Assembly (NCBI GenBank): GCA_041725955.1
Contig: JBGRQE010000035.1
Location: 1-34,516 of the forward strand
Length of the DNA: 34,516 nucleotides
DNA from: JBGRPZ01 sp041725955
GTDB lineage: Bacteria > Bacteroidota > Bacteroidia > Bacteroidales > JBGRPZ01
Direction: 5' to 3'
Part shown: piece after piece, positions 1 to 7,736 of the stretch
Numbering within the stretch: position 1 is the first letter of the stretch
Layout of the letters: every line of letters starts with the position of its first letter
The notes under the pieces: model-generated
Told to the model about the DNA's origin: nothing
Databases searched by the model: none
What the model saw: the letters and a program-made list of their open reading frames with translations, nothing else
Program-made: the position numbers and the translations under genes

Positions 1-1615
1 CCTGACCAACAATAGTAGTTTCACGAATACCAGTGTCTGAGATGCGCAAATTTCCAAAACGTTCTTGCAAACCTTCGGTAGTTTGATTAACCCCACCAAT
101 GTTACCAACATCTTCACCAAACAGAACAGCCAATGGATATTTTTCGAATATATGATGAAGGTTTTTGTTTAAGATTTCTCTACCCGGAACCTCAACAGCA
201 TCTTTATCGTAAACAGCATTAATTTCTTTTACATTTAGAGCAGACTTAACATTATCAAATAGTAAGTTTTTAGAATATGCAATAGTTCCTTCTTTAACTT
301 CCTTTTCAAGCCAACGGCCTACATTCTTCTTTAATGAATTATGAGGATTAGAACATTGATTACATATGCGTCGAAGAATTTTTCGTCCCGAAGAAATTAA
401 GTCTTTACGAATAGGTTCTTTTATAAGTTCAAGTTCTTTTTCAATTTCAAGAATAGAATCTTTTTGTGTACAATCGCAAGTAGTAAGATCTAAAAGTTTA
501 ATTAACTCCTTACGTTTTTTCTTCATAGGAGCCATAAAATGTTTCCATGCAGCCTTTCGAGCTTTTTTTACTTCATGTTCTGCATTATGTTCTATAGCTG
601 TAAGTTCTTCTTCAGTTGCAATTTTATTATCCAGAATGTACTGACGCAGTTTTTGTATACCATCAAAATCTTCTTCCCATTTCAGGCGTTCTTTACTCTT
701 ATATCGTTCATGCGATCCTGATGTAGAATGTCCCTGTGGTTGAGTACACTCTTCTATATGATAAAATACAGGACAATGTTCTTTACGCGCTTTATCTACC
801 CCCTCTTTATAAGCCTTTATTAAACCTATATAATCCCAACCCTTTTCTACATACAGAAGATAACCATTATCGTCTCCCTTCTTACGTTCAATTCCACTTA
901 AGAACTTTGAAATACTATCATGAGTAGTTTGTAAAGCTCTTGGTACAGATATACCATAACCATCATCAAGAACAGAAACAACCATAGGAACATCTAATAC
1001 ACCAGCAGCATTTATAGCTTCAAAAAAGATTCCTTCGCTAGTTGAAGCATCTCCTATAGTACCAAAGGCAACTTCATTACCATGATTAGAAAACTTTGCA
1101 TATTCTTTTTTATGTAGATTTTTAAGTCCACGAAACAATTTTGAAGCTTGAGCCAAACCAACAAGTCGTGGCATTTGACTAGCAGTTGGAGAAGTATCGG
1201 CACTACTATTCTTTAGCTCCATAAGATTTAACCAATCGCCATTGTCATCTAGAGTACGAGTAGCAAAATGATTATTCATAGACCTACCTCCACTACCTGG
1301 GTTTGCTTTTATATCAGTATCGCCATATAGCTGAGCAAACAATTCTTGAAGAGTTAACATACCTGTAGCAAGCATAAACGTTTGGTCGCGATAATAGCCA
1401 CTGCGCCAATCGCCCTTTTCAAATACTTTTGCCATTGCCAGATTAGCTATTTCCTTACCAGCTCCAAAAATTCCGAACTTAGCTTTGCCCGTTAGCACTT
1501 CTCTTCTACCAACTAAACTAAAGTACTTACTTTCATTTGCAATACGATAATCATTTAAAATCTCTTCTTTAGAAAGAGTTTCTTCTATATTATTAATTCG
1601 TTTTTTATTTACCAT
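1..1615 (-). CDS. Fused alpha/beta 2-oxo-acid dehydrogenase E1 (thiamine diphosphate dependent), partial at the left edge
   Basis: About 538 codons are present; the C-terminal part lies beyond base 1. The ATG is at 1613-1615. The N-terminal half is an E1-alpha domain: RSGYYRDQT near residues 71-79 and the ThDP/Mg motif GDASTSEG near 188-195, followed by LDDGYGISVP. After a charged linker (about residues 330-480) an E1-beta domain begins near 500 with LFGEDVGNIGGVNQTTEGL. A single-chain alpha-beta E1 is the usual Bacteroidetes form of the pyruvate or branched-chain oxo-acid dehydrogenase component, which decarboxylates the oxo acid and passes the acyl group to lipoyl-E2. The substrate cannot be told from this part. 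E2 and E3 are not in the window, but a lipoate ligase that could modify E2 lies at 15052. The gene has no downstream neighbour in view. Confidence 0.9.
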   Translation of the reverse strand, partial: MVNKKRINNIEETLSKEEILNDYRIANESKYFSLVGRREVLTGKAKFGIFGAGKEIANLAMAKVFEKGDWRSGYYRDQTFMLATGMLTLQELFAQLYGDTDIKANPGSGGRSMNNHFATRTLDDNGDWLNLMELKNSSADTSPTASQMPRLVGLAQASKLFRGLKNLHKKEYAKFSNHGNEVAFGTIGDASTSEGIFFEAINAAGVLDVPMVVSVLDDGYGISVPRALQTTHDSISKFLSGIERKKGDDNGYLLYVEKGWDYIGLIKAYKEGVDKARKEHCPVFYHIEECTQPQGHSTSGSHERYKSKERLKWEEDFDGIQKLRQYILDNKIATEEELTAIEHNAEHEVKKARKAAWKHFMAPMKKKRKELIKLLDLTTCDCTQKDSILEIEKELELIKEPIRKDLISSGRKILRRICNQCSNPHNSLKKNVGRWLEKEVKEGTIAYSKNLLFDNVKSALNVKEINAVYDKDAVEVPGREILNKNLHHIFEKYPLAVLFGEDVGNIGGVNQTTEGLQERFGNLRISDTGIRETTIVGQ

Positions 1616-1772
1616 ATCCAAGAAATATTAGTTTCCCTAATCTTTCCCAATTAACAATAAGCAAAAAATATAGTTCACATTAAGCATATGCCACAACAAA
1701 AGCACATATTTCTTAAACAATAAATATAATTAAGTACATAATTTACCCCCACTCTTTATCGTACAAAATATA

Positions 1773-1780
1773 TACTTTTG
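1773..1780 (+). promoter_or_regulatory. Putative -7 element upstream of the DUF493 gene
   Basis: TACTTTTG fits the Bacteroidetes -7 consensus TAnnTTTG and lies 27 bases before the ATG at 1808. No clear -33 TTG is seen at the usual distance, so this is a moderate prediction. Confidence 0.45.
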
Positions 1781-1807
1781 CAGAAATAACAAATAACAAG
1801 AAAAGTA

Positions 1808-2137
1808 ATGTTTAATAAAGATTTGGTAAATCTAAATTTAATGCAAAAATCAAACAATAACTCATGCGCTACCTTTGGAGACAAGAAGATAAAGTTTCCA
1901 ACCAGCTACATAATAAAACTAATTGTTGATAGTAAAACCCCAGAAAACATATCTCGTAGCGAATTTGAAAAAATAGCTACCAAGCTTAAAGTTCCATATG
2001 GTGGATGGACAAAAAAAGAGAGTTCCAAAGGAACTTACACAAGCTATTCGAGCAAGATTACACTTAGAGACGAAAAAACAATGAAACAGTTATACGCCGA
2101 CTTAAAAAGTATGACTAACTTGAAGCTCGCAATATAA
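1808..2137 (+). CDS. DUF493 (YbeD-like) small protein
   Basis: 109 residues. The C-terminal 80 residues look like a DUF493/YbeD ferredoxin-like fold domain: FPTSYIIKLIV at the first strand, a helix with SRSEFEKIATKL, then SSKGTYTSYSSKITL and a final helix-strand ending TNLKLAI. DUF493 proteins are small cytosolic proteins whose biochemical role is unsettled; a regulatory ligand- or lipoate-related role has been suggested for E. coli YbeD, and nothing here decides it. The first 30 residues are low complexity, so translation might start at the internal Met at 1844. It leads a plus-strand run with crcB, an unknown gene and acyP (gaps 22, 9 and 5 bases), probably one operon. Confidence 0.6.
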   Translation: MFNKDLVNLNLMQKSNNNSCATFGDKKIKFPTSYIIKLIVDSKTPENISRSEFEKIATKLKVPYGGWTKKESSKGTYTSYSSKITLRDEKTMKQLYADLKSMTNLKLAI

Positions 2138-2159
2138 AACATACATCAAAGAAACTTAA

Positions 2160-2537
2160 ATGAAACTTCTATATCTGGTTTGTGGAGGTGCAATAGGAAC
2201 AATATTACGCTACTGTGTTTATCTTCTATATGAAAAAAGAAACTTTCAGGGGTTTCCATACGCAACCATTACCGTAAATTTAATTGGATCTCTTATAATA
2301 GGAATAGCATTTGGCATTTTACAAAAAACAAATATGCCAATTAACTTAAAGATATTTCTGTTTGTTGGTATATTAGGTAGCTTTACTACATTTTCAACCT
2401 ATGCTATTGATGCATTACAATTAATACTGTCGAATCAAAATAAAACGGCTATTGTTTATATATTAGCATCAAACATCTTCGGACTTCTACTAGCATATGG
2501 TGGTTATATTGCAGGAAGCTCCTTTACAACTAAATAA
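2160..2537 (+). CDS. crcB: Fluoride ion channel CrcB/Fluc
   Basis: 125 residues, close to the normal family length. Four hydrophobic helices are visible. Family signatures are GGAIGTILRY (9-18), the conserved Asn in TVNLIGS (N40) and the GSFTTFSTYA segment (73-82) with Phe75 and Phe78, which correspond to the fluoride-lining phenylalanine region. Fluc proteins work as dual-topology dimers in the inner membrane and let toxic fluoride leave the cell. No fluoride riboswitch was recognised upstream; the gene sits inside the DUF493-acyP run and seems to be co-transcribed. Confidence 0.93.
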   Translation: MKLLYLVCGGAIGTILRYCVYLLYEKRNFQGFPYATITVNLIGSLIIGIAFGILQKTNMPINLKIFLFVGILGSFTTFSTYAIDALQLILSNQNKTAIVYILASNIFGLLLAYGGYIAGSSFTTK

Positions 2538-2546
2538 AGCCAAAAT

Positions 2547-3116
2547 ATGCATGATATTGAACCATTCTACGGCTGGCGAAACTTATATATAGCTTCTGAA
2601 GACCCTAAGTCGCCATTTTATGGCAGAGAATATTCAGAATTCACCTATTCCGAAGCTATATATAACTACTTCATTCACCCCCAATGGGATAATATTGAAT
2701 CGCCAACATTATACGTAAAACTTCTTTACTGTAACTATATAGAAGAGTTTTGCATTATTGAATTAATTGGAGAATGGAATGATGTTTTGCACAACGACAT
2801 AATGTATCTATACAGAAACCTTATTGAACCCTTAATAGACGAAGGAATAAAAAGATTTTTGCTTATAGGAGAAAATGTATTGAACACCCATCCTGATGGT
2901 GACGATTATTATCAAGAATGGTTTGACAATATTGAAGAAGGTTGGATTATAGGAATAAATTTCCGCCATCATGTATTAGAAGAGTTTTCAAACTTCAACT
3001 TAGACTATTACATGTGTTTCGGTCAAAGTTTCGAACAAATAAATTGGAGAACCCTTTCTCCACGCCAACTATTAACGAAATTAGAGACATTAATAAATAA
3101 AAGACTTTCACCATAA
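2547..3116 (+). CDS. Uncharacterised acidic, aromatic-rich protein
   Basis: 189 residues, not recognised as any characterised family. It has no signal peptide or membrane helix and is rich in Tyr, Trp, Asp and Glu (for example FYGWRNLYIASEDPKSPFYG at the N-terminus). It looks like a compact cytosolic alpha/beta protein: hydrophobic strands LYVKLLYC and RFLLIGENVL flank acidic helices. It sits 9 bases after crcB and 5 bases before acyP, so it is very probably translated as part of that operon; similar conserved hypothetical proteins are expected in other Bacteroidetes. No function is proposed. Confidence 0.8.
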   Translation: MHDIEPFYGWRNLYIASEDPKSPFYGREYSEFTYSEAIYNYFIHPQWDNIESPTLYVKLLYCNYIEEFCIIELIGEWNDVLHNDIMYLYRNLIEPLIDEGIKRFLLIGENVLNTHPDGDDYYQEWFDNIEEGWIIGINFRHHVLEEFSNFNLDYYMCFGQSFEQINWRTLSPRQLLTKLETLINKRLSP

Positions 3117-3121
3117 AGAAC

Positions 3122-3391
3122 ATGAAAAAAGCTTTTGTTCTAACAGTACGCGGAAGAGTACAAAGAGTAGGATTTAGATATTATACACAGAAACAAGCAA
3201 AACAACATAACATTAGTGGTTATGTAAAAAACCAAGTAGACGGCTCTGTATATATATATGCCGAAGGAGAAGAAAAAGATCTGGATGGCTTTATACTTGC
3301 ATGCAAAAAAGGGCCAATGTGGTCACGAGTAGACGATATTGATATTGCCCCATCATCGATAAGAGAAGGAAACTCTTTTTCGATAAAATGA
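3122..3391 (+). CDS. acyP: Acylphosphatase
   Basis: 89 residues, full length for the family. The signature GRVQRVGFRYYTQ (11-23) holds the substrate-binding Arg (R19), and SGYVKNQVDGSVYIYAEG holds the catalytic Asn (N37). The enzyme hydrolyses acyl phosphates such as acetyl phosphate or carbamoyl phosphate in the cytosol; its physiological role in bacteria is often unclear. It is the last gene of the DUF493-crcB run and is followed by a strong hairpin at 3413-3444. Confidence 0.93.
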   Translation: MKKAFVLTVRGRVQRVGFRYYTQKQAKQHNISGYVKNQVDGSVYIYAEGEEKDLDGFILACKKGPMWSRVDDIDIAPSSIREGNSFSIK

Positions 3392-3412
3392 TCTACAACT
3401 AAAAACATAAAA

Positions 3413-3444
3413 AGAAGGTTGCTTTATACTAAAAGTAACCTTCT
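3413..3444. terminator. Bidirectional terminator between acyP and mnmD
   Basis: AGAAGGTT (3413-3420) pairs with AACCTTCT (3437-3444), and an inner GCTTT/AAAGT extends the stem. T-rich sequence follows on the plus strand and a run of A precedes it. It sits between convergent genes, so it can end both transcripts. Confidence 0.8.
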
Positions 3445-3458
3445 TTTCTATATAACTA

Positions 3459-4142
3459 TTATTTTATTGCTATCGATATTTCTCGTTTACCTTTAGGACC
3501 TGGAACTTTCTTTACATCAAACCCGGCCGATTTCATTGCTCTTCGCACTACCCCTTTACATGAATAAGTAACCAATCTAGCACCTTTAGACATTAGATCA
3601 AAGCAATTTTTGAACACCTCATCTCTCCATAAATCAGGTTGAATGTCGGGACCAAAAGCATCAAAGAACACAAGATCAAAGTCCGACATATTATCGTCAT
3701 TCTTTAACTCTCCAAGATTCAATATATCAAGGTTCTTCTTAACAACAGAGAAATTTGGTATTAATAGTTGTTGTTTTTCCCAATCGGCCAAATGTAGTTT
3801 CTTATAAAACTCTCCGGCTTGATGATGATCAACAATGTCGGCATAATTCAACTCAGTCCAAATATCATCCTTAACCGGAAAAGCTTCAACACCACAATAT
3901 TCAACTTCAATACCCAATTCTTCTACCAAAGACATAACAAGCAAAGCATTTAAACCTGTTCCTAGTCCGATTTCAAGAATCTTAATCTTAGACTTTTCTT
4001 TCTTCTTCTCCCATAAACCATTTAAAATAAAAATATGCAAAGCTTCTTGCAAAGCTCCATAAGTAGAATGATAAGTCTCATCTAATTCGGGTACAAACAA
4101 ACTATTTGAGCCATCCTCTGTCTTAATAATTTCTACTTTCAT
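3459..4142 (-). CDS. mnmD: tRNA 5-(methyl)aminomethyl-2-thiouridine methyltransferase (MnmC methylase domain alone, MnmD)
   Basis: 227 residues from the ATG at 4140-4142. The Rossmann SAM-binding motif is LEIGLGTGLNALLV, and the later FFDAFGPDIQPDLW is the DAFxPxxxPxLW signature of the methylase half of MnmC. The FAD oxidase half of MnmC is absent, as in the stand-alone MnmD proteins known outside gammaproteobacteria. It methylates the aminomethyl group at wobble U34 of certain tRNAs. A longer reading frame opens at 4187, but a good promoter (-7 at 4159-4166) lies inside that extension, so the shorter start is preferred. MnmH, another U34-modifying enzyme, is 3.6 kb away. Confidence 0.88.
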   Translation of the reverse strand: MKVEIIKTEDGSNSLFVPELDETYHSTYGALQEALHIFILNGLWEKKKEKSKIKILEIGLGTGLNALLVMSLVEELGIEVEYCGVEAFPVKDDIWTELNYADIVDHHQAGEFYKKLHLADWEKQQLLIPNFSVVKKNLDILNLGELKNDDNMSDFDLVFFDAFGPDIQPDLWRDEVFKNCFDLMSKGARLVTYSCKGVVRRAMKSAGFDVKKVPGPKGKREISIAIK

Positions 4143-4158
4143 TTGTTCAAATTTTCGG

Positions 4159-4185
4159 CAAAGATATATGTTTGAACAACAAAAC
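4159..4185 (-). promoter_or_regulatory. Promoter of mnmD
   Basis: Read on the minus strand, TTTG is followed 18 bases later by TATCTTTG (4159-4166), matching the Bacteroidetes -33/-7 pattern. Predicted transcription starts about 10 bases before the ATG at 4142, giving a very short leader and fixing the start codon. Confidence 0.65.
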
Positions 4186-4195
4186 AAAACGAATA

Positions 4196-4223
4196 TAAAA
4201 AAAGACCGTCCTTTCGGACAGCC
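4196..4223 (-). terminator. Rho-independent terminator of the T9SS protein gene
   Basis: On the minus strand GGCTGTCC and GGACGGTC pair around a GAAA tetraloop (4204-4223), followed by at least seven T (4197-4203). It lies 30 bases after the stop of the gene starting at 6014. Confidence 0.85.
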
Positions 4224-4253
4224 TTATTTATAAGTTGATACAGAGTATTTAGT

Positions 4254-6014
4254 TTAATTTAATATAACTTTTTCTGTCTGGACACCTTCGTTACTTTTAA
4301 ATTTCAAAAAGTACAAACCTTTAGGATATTCTTCAATATTTACCCCCATTCCCGGATTATATTGAAAAGACTTACAAAGCTTACCTTCGGAATTTACTAG
4401 TTCAACTTTAACCCTATTTTGGACAGACATATAAAGATTATCTGAATTTATAGTAATAACACCCTTAGTTGGATTAGGACTTATACTGTATGTAGTATTA
4501 TGAGCATTTTGCGCTTCATCTACACCTAAAGTATAGGTATAATAATATTTATTGCGCTTCATTCCTGTATCCAAAACATCCGAACACTTATAATATTCAA
4601 TAACCATCTCGTCAGGTAAATAATAAGATTTTGATAAAACAGAATGGTTAAAACAATGATAAGGAGAAATACAATTTTCTATATTAAAACTTATCTCATT
4701 ATAATTTAAACTTCCATGAGAATGAATTTCTATATACTGATCGCCTACTGTGCAATCGTTGTTCTCAAAACCATCAAGCCGCAAACCATCACCTTCTTTT
4801 GTGAAGTCTTTGGCCATATCCCAAGTAATGGCATTACCATCTTTAATTTTATGATAAACCTCAACATTATCAAAATCATATTTCCACTCTTCGGTATAAT
4901 TTACCTTACTGTCAAAAACCTCATTATAATGATAACGTTCGCATCTGTTACTTGCATCATAATGCCAAATACGTGTTTTGTTTAATGTTTTGTTGGCTCC
5001 ATCAAAATACTCAACCTTTGCAATTAAACCATCTTTATATTCATATAGAATTTCTGAAGACTTAGGCACTGCAACACCCTTCTTTTCCCACTTAACAACT
5101 TTCTTATTAGATTCGTCGTATAAGAAAGTATGAATTGAAGAAATTTCCCATTCCATGTTCTTTATATTGTAAATGGTATTATTCACACAACAATCACCTT
5201 CAAATGATCTTTCTTGCTTTTCGAAATCAACCCACTCATCAGCATCATTTTTTACTTTATGGAGTTCTTTTACACAGCAAGCATCTTTATATTCAAAAGT
5301 AATTTGCTTCTGATTTTGTTCTGGAGCCTGAATAAAGTATGATTTTAAAACATCATCCATAGAATAGGTATACACTTCCTTTACAAAAAACGAATCTTGC
5401 AAATCATCAAAGACTAGGGTTACACGTTTATAATTCACACCATCTTCTTTGAAATAATCCACTTCCTTCTTATACATAGGAATTTCGTTGACCTTTGGTA
5501 AATGATTTATACATTCATGAAAAATAAGCTCATTACTTTGGTTATCATATCTACATTTAACCTGAAGTTGAATCTTATAATCTCCCAAATCTGTATCATA
5601 AACATAATTCGACTGTTCCAATAAATTGCCATTTGAATCCCAAGTCCAATATTTACTTATAGAAGGGACCCACTTTTCTTCTATAAAAAGAAACTTTTCT
5701 TCATTGCATACTCTTCCTTCAATATCGTAAGAATATCTGTACTTCCATTCCGTAGTCTCCTTCTTCCCTTTTCCATCAAGTGTTTTATAAGAAATGATAC
5801 TATCTAACATATAAGCAGAAATTGGAAGATCATTCTTTATATTTTGAGGCGTTAAATAAATTGTGTCGGAATACTTTTGTTGAAACTGAGAAGATGTTAT
5901 ATAAGAATAACTACTCTGGGTTATATCATAATTAAACTCGGCAGTTTTCTGAGCTTGAAGATTTAAAGCAATACCTGCCAAAAGAAACAAGATAAAATAA
6001 TTGACTGTTTTCAT
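4254..6014 (-). CDS. Secreted protein with YD-like repeats and a type IX secretion sorting domain
   Basis: 586 residues. A Sec signal peptide is clear (hydrophobic FILFLLAGIALNL, then QAQ near residue 22). Residues about 85-400 carry degenerate repeats of the RHS/YD type: WTWDSNGNLLEQSNYVYD, YEYKDGLIAKVEYFDG, WHYDASNRCERYHY and others, about 40 residues apart. The last 80 residues form a T9SS type A C-terminal domain with YSISPNPTKGVITI and a final GVQTEKVILN. By family knowledge such proteins cross the outer membrane through PorV/Sov machinery, after which the CTD is removed and the protein is surface-attached or released. Several CC and Cys pairs in the repeats could form disulfides. Single gene with its own terminator. 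The ligand or enzymatic role is unknown; no catalytic domain is seen. Confidence 0.85.
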   Translation of the reverse strand: MKTVNYFILFLLAGIALNLQAQKTAEFNYDITQSSYSYITSSQFQQKYSDTIYLTPQNIKNDLPISAYMLDSIISYKTLDGKGKKETTEWKYRYSYDIEGRVCNEEKFLFIEEKWVPSISKYWTWDSNGNLLEQSNYVYDTDLGDYKIQLQVKCRYDNQSNELIFHECINHLPKVNEIPMYKKEVDYFKEDGVNYKRVTLVFDDLQDSFFVKEVYTYSMDDVLKSYFIQAPEQNQKQITFEYKDACCVKELHKVKNDADEWVDFEKQERSFEGDCCVNNTIYNIKNMEWEISSIHTFLYDESNKKVVKWEKKGVAVPKSSEILYEYKDGLIAKVEYFDGANKTLNKTRIWHYDASNRCERYHYNEVFDSKVNYTEEWKYDFDNVEVYHKIKDGNAITWDMAKDFTKEGDGLRLDGFENNDCTVGDQYIEIHSHGSLNYNEISFNIENCISPYHCFNHSVLSKSYYLPDEMVIEYYKCSDVLDTGMKRNKYYYTYTLGVDEAQNAHNTTYSISPNPTKGVITINSDNLYMSVQNRVKVELVNSEGKLCKSFQYNPGMGVNIEEYPKGLYFLKFKSNEGVQTEKVILN

Positions 6015-6419
6015 AGATTAAACATTACGTTTAGATTATTCACGCCTCAAGTTACGAAAAAGCAATAATCAATTAAAGAATATAGGAACAAAGATTTCTA
6101 CTGAACACAAAAAAGGAAGACATTGCCTAAGATCAGATATTACATTTAGGGACGAACTTAACCAGATTAGGTTATTTATTCCAGAGACATCGTTACTCTT
6201 TTGATATTTCTTTATTGCACTCCCAAAAATAAAGTTCCATATAAAATAGTTGGTGTTTTAAACTCTAAATTTGTATCCAGTATCTTTTTACTTAGAATTG
6301 GAAAACTCAACAAAATACACCATAAAACTATAATCAACATTCCGTTTTTTTGTCCAAGTTTTTATATTGATTACCTTTGCCCGTCTTTATTTTAATTTTG
6401 AAACTAAAAAAGTATTATC
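6015..6419. other. Divergent intergenic region between the T9SS gene and the SPT-like gene
   Basis: 405 bases without a convincing gene. It is AT-rich and holds the promoter for the gene at 6420 (6349-6379). The 64-codon plus-strand frame at 6201-6395 runs through that promoter and has no recognisable sequence, so it is not called. No repeat or RNA gene was seen. Confidence 0.6.
6349..6379 (+). promoter_or_regulatory. Promoter of the SPT-like gene
   Basis: TTTG at 6349-6352, then 19 bases, then TACCTTTG at 6372-6379: a good match to the Bacteroidetes TTTG-N19-TAnnTTTG promoter. The leader before the GTG start at 6420 would be about 35 bases. Confidence 0.75.
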
Positions 6420-7667
6420 GTGGATATTTTCGATAAATGTAAAAATATGGGGCATCTAGGACAGTATGCTGACGATGCCCAAGGTTACTATATGTTCCCT
6501 AAACTTGAAGGACAAATCTCTAACCGCATGATCTTTCAAGGTAAAGAACGCCTAGTATGGAGTCTTAACAACTATCTTGGTTTAGCTAATCATCCTGAAG
6601 TAAGAAAAGCCGATGCTGATGCAGCTGCTGATTGGGGAATGGCTTACCCTATGGGTGCAAGAATGATGTCAGGACAAACGAAATACCATGAGCAACTAGA
6701 AAATGAACTTGCCGCTTTTGTAAATCGTGAAGCTGCTTACTTATTGAATTTCGGTTACCAGGGAATGATTTCTATTATCAATTCTCTTGTAGACCGCAGA
6801 GATATTATTGTATATGATTCAGAAGCTCATGCTTGTATTATCGATGGCATGAGACTACATTTTGGAAAACGTTTCGTTTATCCACATAACGATATTTCCA
6901 AATTAGAAAGAGAATTAAAAAAGGCAGAAAAGATTGTAAAAGAAACTGGTGGTGGTATCTTAGTTATCACTGAAGGTGTTTATGGTATGCGTGGCGACCT
7001 TGGACAACTTGATGAAATCTGTGCCTTAAAAGAGAAATATAATTTCCGTCTACTAATTGATGATGCTCATGGATTTGGTTGCATGGGGCCAACTGGTGCA
7101 GGAACCGACGAGCATTTTGATGTTCAGGATAAGGTAGATGTATACTTTGGTACTTTTGCAAAATCAATGGCGGGTATTGGTGCATTTGTTGCTGGTGATA
7201 AAGATATCGTCCGTTATCTAATGTTTAATATGCGTTCTCAGATTTTCGCAAAATCTCTTCCTATGCCAATGACTATTGGTGCGCTTAAACGTTTGGAATT
7301 ACTTCGTACAAAACCTGAACTAAGAGAAAATCTTTGGACTATTGTAAATGCTCTGCAAAAAGGTCTTAAAGACAATGGACTTGATATTGGCTGTACCAAC
7401 TCTATGGTAACTCCAGTATTTATGAAAGGCGGAGTGCCTGAAGCAACTGCTATTACTTACGATTTAAGAGAAAATTATAATATTTTCTGCTCTATCGTAG
7501 CATATCCAGTCATTCCTAAAGGAGAAATTCTTCTTCGTCTTATTCCAACAGCAATTCACACCCTTGAGGATGTTGAATATACAGTTAAAGCTTTTGCTGA
7601 GATAAAAAAGAACCTTGAGGCAGGTGTTTATAATAGCGACAAGATAAAAAAAATGGTTATCATGTAA
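6420..7667 (+). CDS. PLP-dependent alpha-oxoamine synthase: serine palmitoyltransferase or the closely related cysteate fatty-acyltransferase
   Basis: 415 residues with a GTG start. This is a fold-type I enzyme of the alpha-oxoamine synthase family: NNYLGLANHPEV near 50, SGQTKYHEQLE near 84, HAC (H137) that stacks on PLP, DDAHGFG with D214 and H217, and the Schiff-base lysine K248 in GTFAKSMAG. The sequence matches the Bacteroidetes-wide group annotated as serine palmitoyltransferase, which condenses acyl-CoA or acyl-ACP with serine to start sphingolipid synthesis. Members of the same group condense cysteate instead to make sulfonolipids (capnine, sulfobacin), and I cannot tell the two apart by eye. 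KBL and BioF are less likely because of the long N-terminus and the KLEGPISN-like segment. Monocistronic: own promoter upstream, own terminator at 7695. Confidence 0.85.
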   Translation: MDIFDKCKNMGHLGQYADDAQGYYMFPKLEGQISNRMIFQGKERLVWSLNNYLGLANHPEVRKADADAAADWGMAYPMGARMMSGQTKYHEQLENELAAFVNREAAYLLNFGYQGMISIINSLVDRRDIIVYDSEAHACIIDGMRLHFGKRFVYPHNDISKLERELKKAEKIVKETGGGILVITEGVYGMRGDLGQLDEICALKEKYNFRLLIDDAHGFGCMGPTGAGTDEHFDVQDKVDVYFGTFAKSMAGIGAFVAGDKDIVRYLMFNMRSQIFAKSLPMPMTIGALKRLELLRTKPELRENLWTIVNALQKGLKDNGLDIGCTNSMVTPVFMKGGVPEATAITYDLRENYNIFCSIVAYPVIPKGEILLRLIPTAIHTLEDVEYTVKAFAEIKKNLEAGVYNSDKIKKMVIM

Positions 7668-7694
7668 TGATATTCTTCCATAAGAAGAAATTAT

Positions 7695-7724
7695 AAGGCT
7701 GTTGTTTCTTCAACAGCCTTTTTT
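7695..7724 (+). terminator. Terminator after the SPT-like gene
   Basis: AAGGCTGTTG (7695-7704) and CAACAGCCTT (7711-7720) form a perfect 10-bp stem with a TTTCTT loop, followed by a T-run. It ends only about 13 bases before the mnmH start codon. Confidence 0.88.
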
Positions 7725-7736
7725 AAATTTAATTCC

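Noticed and set aside
366..927. Several plus-strand frames of 60-92 codons
   Set aside because: They are antisense to the E1 dehydrogenase gene, whose minus-strand frame is open throughout and clearly homologous.
2547..3116. Assigning a function to the 189-residue protein between crcB and acyP
   Set aside because: No motif or fold could be recognised; operon position alone does not support a role.
3459..4187. Longer mnmD start at 4187
   Set aside because: The promoter -7 box at 4159-4166 lies inside the extension, and the extra 15 residues have no family match.
6201..6395. A 64-codon plus-strand frame upstream of the SPT-like gene
   Set aside because: It spans the predicted promoter at 6349-6379, has no recognisable sequence and no ribosome-binding context.
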